Positions 1 to 6,025 of a stretch of DNA of 6,025 nt are shown in pieces. This stretch comes from an uncultured Planctomycetota bacterium (GTDB lineage: Bacteria > Planctomycetota > Planctomycetia > Pirellulales > UBA1268): the NCBI GenBank assembly GCA_905477565.1, contig CAJQGO010000171.1, forward strand, positions 1-6,025, given 5' to 3'. Position numbers and translations under genes: made by a program. Each line of letters begins with the position of its first letter. Within the stretch, counting starts at the first letter, position 1. The notes under the pieces were generated by a model. It made no database searches. It was not told the origin of the DNA and saw nothing but the letters and a program-made list of their open reading frames with translations.

Positions 1-633
1 CGAATACTCGATCTGGCCGGTGCTATGCTCTTTCGGGGTGTAGCTGTTGAAAAGAAAATTAAAGTACTCTCTGGCGGTGAACGCGCCAGGTTGTGTCTCG
101 CTGGTCTGCTACTTGGTGGATTTAACATTCTTGTGCTTGATGAACCTGGGAATCATCTCGATGTTGAAACCGTTGAGGCGCTCGGTGAGGCACTGTGCTC
201 ATACGCCGGAACAGTAATCTTTACCAGCCATGACAGAACATTTGTGAGTGCGGTTGCCACAAATGTCATTGAGGTAGCCTCCGGACGGGTGGTGCATTAC
301 CCAGGGTCATATAATCGGTATGTAGAGAAGATCGAACAAGAAGTTGATGACGCAGAAAGTCTTCGGGCACCTCAACCCAAGACAAGTCCTTCCCATGGCA
401 CCCGCCAGAGCAACAGTGCGCAGGATGCACGGAAGCGCCGCAAGGCTATCGCATCACTAGAAAAAACAGTAGCAAGGCTCGATGCCGAGAGGCAAAAGAA
501 ACGCTCGCTCATGGCCGAGGTCACTGACCCAAAAGAGGCGATGCAACTTCATAGTGATCTTGAGACTGTAGAGAAAGATCTAGCTGCCGCAGAGGATCAA
601 TGGCTCGCGCTTCAGGAAGAAGCGGCTGACTAA
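1..633 (+). CDS. ABC-F family ATPase, C-terminal part (5' end outside window)
   Basis: This is the end of a soluble ABC-F protein (two ABC ATPase domains, no membrane segments). Family members act on the ribosome, in translation control or antibiotic protection. The frame is open from base 1, and the residues before the first ATG (RILDLAGA, then MLFRG) match the stretch that normally precedes the second ABC signature, so the ATG at 25 is internal. Visible motifs are the ABC signature LSGGER (bases 67-84), Walker B with D-loop LVLDEPGNHLD (130-162) and the H-switch FTSHD (220-234). The second domain's Walker A and the whole first domain lie upstream. After a linker rich in Ser, Pro and Gln, bases about 430-630 encode a charged heptad-like helix pair, probably the C-terminal coiled coil seen in Uup-type members. 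The usual DEPTNHLD is DEPGNHLD here. The stop overlaps the convergent maltokinase gene by 4 bp. The family is certain; the subfamily (Uup, EttA, other) is not. Confidence 0.93.
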   Translation, partial: RILDLAGAMLFRGVAVEKKIKVLSGGERARLCLAGLLLGGFNILVLDEPGNHLDVETVEALGEALCSYAGTVIFTSHDRTFVSAVATNVIEVASGRVVHYPGSYNRYVEKIEQEVDDAESLRAPQPKTSPSHGTRQSNSAQDARKRRKAIASLEKTVARLDAERQKKRSLMAEVTDPKEAMQLHSDLETVEKDLAAAEDQWLALQEEAAD

Positions 634-2060
634 ACAACAAGAAAGCACCCGGTTCGCAGGAAGTTCTCAACTGCGGTCAGCGGTGTATCAAGCCAATCTG
701 GACGATACTGGGCTTCATATGCGAGTTCATAAATCGCTTTATCAAGCATGAATGCATTCAGGAGTTTCTCGGCCTCATCTTTGGTATCGGGATAAAAACA
801 TTGCCCGTTTGCTTTGTCTGAGTATGCCTTGAGAAACGCCCGTGTCAGATCGGCCGCCTCAACGTGAGGTGCACGATTCTCCGTTCTATGACAAAGATAT
901 TCAAAAGAACGACTCATGCCTGCGAGGTCCTTGAAAATACTTGTTTTTCGTCGTCGTTCTTCAAGTGTTCGCCCTGGCTCTCCCTCGAAATCAACCACAT
1001 GAAAGGTTTTGTGTGATTGATCTATCAGGAGCTGTCCGAGGTGATAGTCGCCGTGAACGCGAATATACGCAGCTGTTTGCTCAAGGTGGGCCACGGCCTC
1101 AAGAGTTTCCATCAAACGCTGCTGCTGGGTAAGCACAGCTCTCACTCTCTGCTGGAAGGGTGACGGGACATTCGCAGTACTGAGCAGATCCCACACGCTC
1201 TGTGCATGATCCATCATGATATGACTATTTTCCCGTATCTCTTCGTCTGATGGAGTCACTGGTGAGAATGCAGGAGAGGATTGAGAGTTGGCAAGCACCG
1301 TGTGCATGTCAGCGGTGAGTATTCCTACGCGCGTGGCCACGCACAGTAAAGTGTCGCTGGCATGCCTATCTTCGGAAAGGGTCTTGATGGAATATGTCCA
1401 TGCGTCAGTTGTTGGAGTGAGTGCTTCGTGTACTGTTGCCACCGCACCGCCCTGCTCTTCCCCAGTGGGAATGTACTCAAGCCAGCCCACCAATGGTGGA
1501 GCCCCCACCCACCCATTTTGTGCGAGGTGAAGGCCAACCTCAACTTCTGGCTGAATCCCTATGTGGTATGTACGAAATAATTTGCTTACATAGCCGACAC
1601 TATTTTTGTAGGCATCTCGCGTGGTGAAGAGTACCGAAGTATTAGATGCGTTTTCACTGAGGGCAGAAGTGCAGTCTATGGTGGAGAACTGACCCTTGTG
1701 TTGGTCCACTGAATGTCCAACAAATGTACCCGCTGCGGTCTGCAGTGATCTCCCGCTTTGAATAAGATCAAGGAGCCACTTGCTCATAGTCGGATCTGTT
1801 GCTGCATCACGACACTCCATAATCGAGTGCTGGTTAAAATGGACGAGAACGGGTGCAAGAAACGTTGTTACACCTCGCCCGATTTCAACGCGTATGACTG
1901 CAAGTTTAAGGCTCTCGCCACCTTCAGGGTGGTCGGATATGTCAATGTAATCAATAGATCGCATGTGCCTCTTGAAGTCAGGTATGTTCTTTGCGCTAAA
2001 CCAGCGGCACTGAGGAAGCCAGGCTGCGAATGCTTCAGACTGCTCGTTATGTAGAACCAT
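630..2060 (-). CDS. mak: maltokinase (ATP:maltose 1-phosphotransferase)
   Basis: Cytosolic kinase that phosphorylates maltose with ATP to give alpha-maltose-1-phosphate, the donor used by GlgE. The 476-residue length fits stand-alone maltokinases (Mak/Pep2). The N-terminal cap holds RWFSAKN (19-25), matching the family's 'RWFxxKxR' start. SVLFTT to VSKLFR (142-163) is the N-lobe with the ATP-site lysine. The C-lobe has the catalytic loop IRVHGDYHLGQLL (333-345; base Asp338, Gln343) and the metal-binding DFEGEP (357-362, Asp357), followed by the family-typical GRTLEERRRKTSIFKDLAGM (363-382). The C-terminal DKAIYELAYEAQYRPDWL (440-457) is also typical. The ATG at 2060 is 3 bp after the glgE stop, with no strong Shine-Dalgarno, which suggests translational coupling. 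There is no TreS domain fused in front, unlike the TreS-Mak fusions of many bacteria. The 3' end overlaps the ABC-F gene by 4 bp. Confidence 0.93.
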   Translation of the reverse strand: MVLHNEQSEAFAAWLPQCRWFSAKNIPDFKRHMRSIDYIDISDHPEGGESLKLAVIRVEIGRGVTTFLAPVLVHFNQHSIMECRDAATDPTMSKWLLDLIQSGRSLQTAAGTFVGHSVDQHKGQFSTIDCTSALSENASNTSVLFTTRDAYKNSVGYVSKLFRTYHIGIQPEVEVGLHLAQNGWVGAPPLVGWLEYIPTGEEQGGAVATVHEALTPTTDAWTYSIKTLSEDRHASDTLLCVATRVGILTADMHTVLANSQSSPAFSPVTPSDEEIRENSHIMMDHAQSVWDLLSTANVPSPFQQRVRAVLTQQQRLMETLEAVAHLEQTAAYIRVHGDYHLGQLLIDQSHKTFHVVDFEGEPGRTLEERRRKTSIFKDLAGMSRSFEYLCHRTENRAPHVEAADLTRAFLKAYSDKANGQCFYPDTKDEAEKLLNAFMLDKAIYELAYEAQYRPDWLDTPLTAVENFLRTGCFLVV

Positions 2061-2063
2061 AAA

Positions 2064-4013
2064 TCACTCATCAAAATTGGGTGAGAGACGGAGTACGACC
2101 ACTGGCGCGGCTGGTGTGCAGGTCACCTGAAAATCATTGAGTGGTCTCGTTGAGCGTTCTCCTGTAAACAAATCAGTCACCACAAGGGCTGCCGGTGGGT
2201 TCTTACCAAAAGGCTCAACACTCAGCTTGACGGTATCGGTACGAGTTTGTTCCGGTTTCAGGTTGACTACAACTACCAGGTGATTCTCTGTTGAAGGGTC
2301 GTATCGAGACCAGGCCAGCAGAAATGGGTCTTCAGTTATTTCAATCAATGGAGCACGATTTTCACGAACGGCAGCTTCGGACTGTCGGATTTCATTCAGC
2401 CGGGTGATAAACGGAGCGAGCGTGTGTGGGGCCTCACGATCCCACTGTTTGATTTCGTACTTCTCAGAATTGAGGTATTCTTCGCTTCCCGGCTCACGTG
2501 GGGTTGCTTCCTGCAGTTCCATGGCAGGGCCGTAGATGCCCCAGTTGCCAACGGAAAGTGCAGCTAGTGCCAGCCGTACCATAAACATTGGTCGGCCACC
2601 ACGCTGCAGCGTTTCGTGAAGAATGTCCGGTGTGTTCGTAAAAAAATTTGGGCGAAAGTAGTCGGCAACAGGAGGCGTGGTGACTTCCTCGAGGTACTCT
2701 GCCAACTCCTGCTTTTCAGTCCGCCAGGTAAAGTACGTATAGCTCTGGGTGAATCCGAGTTTTGCCAGGCGATACATCGTCTTCGGTCTGGTGAAGGCCT
2801 CGGCTAGAAACAAAACATCCGGATGAGTTTGACGGACATCATCCAGAAGCCATTCCCAAAAATCAAATGGCTTCGTATGTGGGTTGTCGACACGAAAAAT
2901 CCGAACACCTCGCGTAATCCAGAACTCCAGAATCTCACGCACGGCATACCAGAGTTCCTGCCATGCTGCGGATTCAAAATCGAGAGGATAAATATCCTGG
3001 TATTTTTTCGGTGGATTTTCTGCATAACGGATGGTTCCATCAACCCGACGACGAAACCACTCCGGGTGTTCGGTTACCCATGGATGGTCAGGCGAACACT
3101 GCAACGCAAGATCGAGTGCAAGTTCCATACCCCGTTCAGACACTGAGTGCTGTAGGGTTTGAAAGTCATCAAACGTTCCGAGTTCGGGATGGATCTGCAT
3201 GTGGCCGCCTGAGGAGGATCCAATTCCCCAAGGGCTTCCAACATCTTCAGGATGCGCGTTCGCAGTATTATTTCTGCCTTTTCGAAATGAGTGCCCAATG
3301 GGATGAATTGGTGGCAGGTAGAGAACATCAAACCCCATAGAGGCGATGTAGTCGATGGATTGGGCAAGATCGCGCAGCGTGCCATGCACGCCGGGTGAAC
3401 CCCACGAACGCGGGAATGCCTCGTACCAGGCTCCGAAAGCAGCGCGCTTGCGTTCAACGCGAATGCGTCGTGGAAATTCGAGCCAGGTGTCTTCCGAGCG
3501 GTCTGCGTGTGCTGCCATCAATAGACTGAGTTGGTGACTGCAGGCTGTTGCGTATCCGTCAGTTGCTCGCTGAATAGAAGATTTTATTTGCCGGAGTTGT
3601 TCTGCTAGCTGCCTGGGTGCAGTTTCAAGAACGGTGTCAATCAACTGTGCCCCCTCAGCCAACTCATCACAAAGCCGATCTCCGGCATGGGAGTATCGCT
3701 TCAGATCTCGCAGCCAAGTCTGGAACCGATCTACGCCACTACTTACGGTGTACTCCCAGACCCCAAGCTGGTCAGGAGTGAACTCGGCCTCCCACCGATC
3801 ATTTCCTACGTGGGTTAAAGGCATAGTCGTCCATGAGGTTTCATGGAGCCGCCGGATATGAAGAGAGCACGCTAATACGTCATGTCCATCACAGACAATA
3901 TCTGCAGCGATTACGGTTGCTCGATTCACAATGCATTTTGCGTCAAATCGTCCACCGTCAACATCCGGGTATACTCGATCGATTGCGATGCGATGGGCTG
4001 GTTTCATAATCAT
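2064..4013 (-). CDS. glgE: alpha-1,4-glucan:maltose-1-phosphate maltosyltransferase GlgE (GH13_3)
   Basis: Cytosolic enzyme that transfers maltosyl units from maltose-1-phosphate to the non-reducing end of alpha-1,4-glucan, releasing phosphate. At 649 residues it is full length. The N-terminal beta-sandwich (about 1-100) contains DRWEAEFTPDQLGVWEYTV (72-90), followed by a helical insert (about 110-175). The GH13 barrel starts near FGAWYEAFPRSWG (193-205). DVLYLPPIHPIGHSFRKGRN (229-248) is GlgE-typical. VRIFRVDNPHTKPFDFW (370-386) carries the nucleophile Asp376, FLAEAFTRP (402-410) the acid/base Glu405, and FFTNTPDIL (457-465) the third carboxylate Asp463. Spacing agrees with the Asp394/Glu423/Asp480 triad of Streptomyces coelicolor GlgE as I remember it. 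A C-terminal beta domain follows residue about 550. The start could be the ATG at 4013 or 4007; neither has a clear ribosome binding site. It is the first gene of an operon with mak, which supplies its substrate, and is divergent from the PhyH gene. Confidence 0.96.
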   Translation of the reverse strand: MIMKPAHRIAIDRVYPDVDGGRFDAKCIVNRATVIAADIVCDGHDVLACSLHIRRLHETSWTTMPLTHVGNDRWEAEFTPDQLGVWEYTVSSGVDRFQTWLRDLKRYSHAGDRLCDELAEGAQLIDTVLETAPRQLAEQLRQIKSSIQRATDGYATACSHQLSLLMAAHADRSEDTWLEFPRRIRVERKRAAFGAWYEAFPRSWGSPGVHGTLRDLAQSIDYIASMGFDVLYLPPIHPIGHSFRKGRNNTANAHPEDVGSPWGIGSSSGGHMQIHPELGTFDDFQTLQHSVSERGMELALDLALQCSPDHPWVTEHPEWFRRRVDGTIRYAENPPKKYQDIYPLDFESAAWQELWYAVREILEFWITRGVRIFRVDNPHTKPFDFWEWLLDDVRQTHPDVLFLAEAFTRPKTMYRLAKLGFTQSYTYFTWRTEKQELAEYLEEVTTPPVADYFRPNFFTNTPDILHETLQRGGRPMFMVRLALAALSVGNWGIYGPAMELQEATPREPGSEEYLNSEKYEIKQWDREAPHTLAPFITRLNEIRQSEAAVRENRAPLIEITEDPFLLAWSRYDPSTENHLVVVVNLKPEQTRTDTVKLSVEPFGKNPPAALVVTDLFTGERSTRPLNDFQVTCTPAAPVVVLRLSPNFDE

Positions 4014-4194
4014 GCCAACGTGATTTATGATTTTGGTTCTGTTGGCTCAGTGGTTGGTATGAATGTCCGTGAGGTGGCTGCTAGACAAGTTATACTACTT
4101 GACGTTGCTGTCCTTCATGCAAACACCTTCTCTCGTAAGATTCAGGCCACTAAAACTGTACGTTCACTGCTCTGGTAAAGAATGGAACAGAGAC
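4014..4194. promoter_or_regulatory. divergent intergenic region, likely promoters for glgE-mak and the PhyH gene
   Basis: These 181 bp are the only non-coding stretch in the window, and both flanking genes point away from it, so at least one promoter in each direction is expected here. A TATACT hexamer at 4091-4096 could be a -10 box on the plus strand. The overlapping TATAAC on the minus strand (4094-4089) could serve glgE. Neither has a convincing TTGACA-like box at 16-18 bp, so promoter positions are tentative. No long hairpin, riboswitch-like fold or tRNA was seen. Several TTGG tetramers (from 4033, 4042 and 4054) lie near the glgE end, without clear spacing. Confidence 0.5.
4086..4101. 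promoter_or_regulatory. small palindrome overlapping a TATA-like hexamer (possible operator)
   Basis: The sequence CAAGT, TATACT, ACTTG is a perfect 5-bp inverted repeat around a 6-bp centre. One further matching pair (4084 G with 4103 C) lies beyond a mismatch. It covers the best -10-like hexamer in the divergent region, a place where a repressor could control both directions. Arms this short occur by chance in about 180 bp of sequence, so only the position makes it notable. Confidence 0.2.
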
Positions 4195-5034
4195 ATGATT
4201 GATCTACCACTCCTGCAAAAACCGTATCCGCTGACGGCGGATCAGGTCGTTCAGTTTCGAGAACAGGGTTTTTTGAAAGTATCAAATGTGTTCGATGCGG
4301 CAACGCTACAGTACTTTGAACCAGAAATTACCCGACTCACCTTCGCTCATAACGATCTTGATGGCATACCGATGGAGGAACGAGATACCTATTCGAGGGC
4401 TTTTATTCAGGTGGGAAACCTTTGGGAAAAAAGTGAGGCCGCCCGACGGCTCACCTTTTCACAACGCCTTGCTGGGATGGCAACAGAATTACTCGGATCG
4501 AGCGGCGTTCGGCTGTGGCACGATCAGGCACTCTATAAAGAGCCGTCTGGTGGCTTTACACCATGGCATGCCGACCAACAATATTGGCCGATGAACAGTA
4601 GCCTATCTGTAACAGCGTGGATCCCACTGCACGCGGTACCCCTGGAACAGGGCCCCCTTTGTTTTGGACGGGGCAGTCATCGCAAGCGAATAGGAAGAGA
4701 TCTTCCTATTTCCGATAGTTCTGAAGCCCTGATTCAAAAAGAAATACAAGACCAGGGAGTTGTTGAAGTGATCGAGCCATACGAATTGGGTGATGTGTCG
4801 TTCCATCTTGGGTGGACGTTACATCGAGCAGGACCAAATACTACGGTTCTCCCACGAAAGGTTCATACTGTGATTTATATGGACTGCAATATGCAGCTCT
4901 CAGAACCGTCGAATCCAAACCAGTCGCTTGATCATGAAAAGTGGACACCCTCCACGGCGGTTGGAGAGGTGATGAACGACCCGTTGAACCCAGTCCTGTT
5001 TGCCAAAGAGTCGGGTTATCAAGGCATCTGCTGA
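4195..5034 (+). CDS. PhyH-family Fe(II)/2-oxoglutarate-dependent oxygenase
   Basis: Predicted cytosolic non-haem iron oxygenase of the phytanoyl-CoA dioxygenase family, which hydroxylates a substrate using O2 and 2-oxoglutarate; the substrate is unknown. From the ATG at 4195 it is 279 residues, normal for the family. The N-terminus LTADQVVQFREQGFLKV (13-29) is the classic family opening. The double-stranded beta-helix core has the iron ligands His125 and Asp127 in FTPWHADQQYWP (121-132) and the distal His210 in FHLGWTLHRAGPN (203-215). Arg221, 11 residues later, is placed like the 2-oxoglutarate-binding Arg275 after His264 in human PHYH. All catalytic positions are present, so it should be active. 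An upstream in-frame ATG at 4063 would add 44 residues with no family match. The start at 4195 has a weak GGA about 8 bases ahead. The gene is divergent from glgE and overlaps the convergent PKS gene by 16 bp. An ectoine-hydroxylase-like or tailoring role cannot be told apart. Confidence 0.9.
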   Translation: MIDLPLLQKPYPLTADQVVQFREQGFLKVSNVFDAATLQYFEPEITRLTFAHNDLDGIPMEERDTYSRAFIQVGNLWEKSEAARRLTFSQRLAGMATELLGSSGVRLWHDQALYKEPSGGFTPWHADQQYWPMNSSLSVTAWIPLHAVPLEQGPLCFGRGSHRKRIGRDLPISDSSEALIQKEIQDQGVVEVIEPYELGDVSFHLGWTLHRAGPNTTVLPRKVHTVIYMDCNMQLSEPSNPNQSLDHEKWTPSTAVGEVMNDPLNPVLFAKESGYQGIC

Positions 5035-6025
5035 AAGAGTGCGATTTCAGTGGTAAGCCCGGGACCAAATGCCATTGCAACGCATGTGTCTGGTAGGCCA
5101 TGCGATTGACTCTGGCGTGCCTGAACAAAAAGAGTTTCGAGAATAAAGAAGATAGTCGCACTCGACATATTTCCGTACCGTGACAGAACATCACGAGAAA
5201 AAACCAGGGCGTCGGTGTTCAGTTGAAGCGATTGTTCAACCATTGAAAGTATTCGTGGGCCTCCAGGGTGAACTGCCCAATCAGTGATCTGGTTTTGTGG
5301 AAGATCATGCTCTTCTAGAAACGTCGCTGTTAGTTCTGGCAGGGCATTACCGATCAGCGAAGGCACCTCCGGCGAAAGAGACATTTCAAAACCAGTGTTC
5401 CCAATAATCCATCCCATTTGGTCTGCTGTATCTGGGATAATTGCACTTGTCTGGTCAAGAAGTTGCCAACCAAAGTGACTGGAGGCCTTTGGATGGTCTG
5501 GTGATCGACCAACGATCGCTGCAGCACCGTCTGCGAAAATGCTGTTGGCAACAATTTGTTCCGGATTGTCCGAATACTGAAAGTGCAGGCTGCACAACTC
5601 AATGCAGACAATAAGAACGGTCGCCTCTCGGTCCGCTTCAGCGTATGCCTTTGCTACGCGCAGCGAGTTGAACCCTCCATGACAACCCATGAACCCAATA
5701 TGTGTTCGGCTTGTCGTGCTTGAAAAACCAAGTTCCTTCATAAGGGCGATATCAACACCAGGTGCTTGGAAACCAGTGCAGGAACAGGTGACCAGATGCG
5801 TAATCTCATCTGCGGTAACATCTGCCTTTGCGAGAGCCTTTTCTACAGCCGCAACAGCCAGGGGGGGCGCCTCAGTTGCGTACCGGGCCATGCGGTCATG
5901 CGTTGTCGGCCCATGGTCGTCTGCAGATGTGGCGGGCTGAAAAAACTCTTGATTGGACACCCCGTCATGTGGTTCCTCAAGTAGAACCGAGCTCCGTTGT
6001 GCAATCCTCGTTTGCCGATAGATTG
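5019..6025 (-). CDS. type III polyketide synthase (chalcone synthase superfamily), N-terminus outside window
   Basis: Homodimeric ketosynthase that extends an acyl-CoA starter with malonyl-CoA and cyclises the chain to a pyrone, resorcinol or phloroglucinol. The minus-strand frame is open to the window edge. Codons before the GTG at 5960 read IYRQTRIAQRSSVLL, matching the family's N-terminal 'R..I..R..' segment, so that GTG is internal and probably only some tens of residues are missing. The catalytic triad is complete: Cys in GFMGCHGGFNSLR (codon 5684-5682), His in DWAVHPGGPRIL (5270-5268) and Asn in RYGNMSSATIFFIL (5171-5169). FADGAAA and the C-terminal FGPGLTTEIALF are also family signatures. 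The 'GFMGCHGG' form is bacterial rather than plant. The 334 visible residues plus the missing start fit 350-390. Pocket positions differ from plant chalcone synthase. The product is not predictable from this alone. Any operon partner, such as a methyltransferase or oxidoreductase, would lie to the right of the window, since this gene's 3' neighbour is convergent. Confidence 0.95.
   Translation of the reverse strand, partial: IYRQTRIAQRSSVLLEEPHDGVSNQEFFQPATSADDHGPTTHDRMARYATEAPPLAVAAVEKALAKADVTADEITHLVTCSCTGFQAPGVDIALMKELGFSSTTSRTHIGFMGCHGGFNSLRVAKAYAEADREATVLIVCIELCSLHFQYSDNPEQIVANSIFADGAAAIVGRSPDHPKASSHFGWQLLDQTSAIIPDTADQMGWIIGNTGFEMSLSPEVPSLIGNALPELTATFLEEHDLPQNQITDWAVHPGGPRILSMVEQSLQLNTDALVFSRDVLSRYGNMSSATIFFILETLFVQARQSQSHGLPDTCVAMAFGPGLTTEIALFQQMP
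5031..5050. terminator. weak hairpin at the convergent phyH/PKS junction
   Basis: CTGAAA (5031-5036) and TTTCAG (5045-5050) form a 6-bp stem with an 8-base loop, extendable outward by two wobble pairs and one further Watson-Crick pair. The stem contains the PhyH stop codon and lies in the last codons of the PKS gene. There is no following T-tract on either strand and the stem is AT-rich, so it is at best a weak bidirectional terminator or a 3' mRNA end structure. Confidence 0.18.

Noticed and set aside
625..681. Inverted repeat GCTGAC / GTCAGC as a terminator of the ABC-F gene
   Set aside because: The loop is about 45 bases and there is no T-tract, so it is unlikely to form a terminator.
941..1627. 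Several plus-strand open frames of 60-80 codons within the maltokinase gene
   Set aside because: They lie antisense to a well-supported kinase gene, have no recognisable domains, and are typical shadow frames.
2616..3457. Open frames of 60-127 codons on both strands within glgE
   Set aside because: They overlap the conserved catalytic barrel of GlgE in other frames and show no family motifs or ribosome binding sites.
4099..4127. TTGACG at 4099 as a -35 box
   Set aside because: No acceptable -10 hexamer is found 16-18 bp downstream (AACACC at 17 bp).
3882..4178. Plus-strand 98-codon frame crossing the glgE start into the intergenic region
   Set aside because: Most of it is antisense to the glgE 5' end, the product has no recognisable features, and it would run through the expected promoter region.
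4841..5194. Minus-strand 117-codon frame across the phyH/PKS junction
   Set aside because: It overlaps two strongly supported genes and has no domain signal.
1..6025. Search for CRISPR arrays, tRNA or rRNA genes, insertion sequences and phage or defence genes
   Set aside because: No regular repeats, cloverleaf-like segments, terminal inverted repeats or transposase motifs were seen; nearly all bases are explained by five metabolic or housekeeping-type genes.

Overview
The window carries five protein-coding genes packed almost end to end, all interpretable. Two are cut by the window edges. Composition looks close to even GC by eye (not counted). The genes point to a free-living bacterium. The lineage cannot be fixed, but a Planctomycetes or similar Gram-negative origin is a reasonable low-confidence guess. 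It rests on the ABC-F Walker B variant DEPGNHLD, the bacterial-type 'GFMGCHGG' type III polyketide synthase, a PhyH oxygenase, and the lack of strong Shine-Dalgarno sequences before the start codons.

Layout: (1) 1-633, plus strand, the C-terminal part of an ABC-F ATPase. (2) 630-2060, minus strand, maltokinase. (3) 2064-4013, minus strand, the maltosyltransferase GlgE, with only 3 bp between its stop and the maltokinase start, so the two are almost certainly one operon read glgE then mak. (4) 4014-4194, the only real intergenic region, lying between divergent genes. (5) 4195-5034, plus strand, an Fe(II)/2-oxoglutarate-dependent PhyH-family oxygenase. (6) 5019-6025, minus strand, a type III polyketide synthase (chalcone synthase superfamily) whose frame stays open through the right edge, so its N-terminus is missing. 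Both convergent junctions overlap: 4 bp between the ABC-F gene and mak, and 16 bp between phyH and the PKS gene.

How they fit together: maltokinase makes maltose-1-phosphate from maltose and ATP, and GlgE uses it to extend alpha-1,4-glucan, so the central operon is the core of the GlgE route to glycogen-like glucan. The usual partners, trehalose synthase (TreS) and branching enzyme (GlgB), are not in the window. The PKS probably makes an alkylpyrone or resorcinol/phloroglucinol-type product. The PhyH protein could be a tailoring oxygenase, but its opposite strand and lack of operon linkage make that speculative. I found no mobile element, CRISPR array, RNA gene or clearly new system. The most useful observations are the truncated PKS with a false internal GTG start, its changed pocket residues, the minimal glgE-mak operon and a small palindrome in the divergent promoter region.
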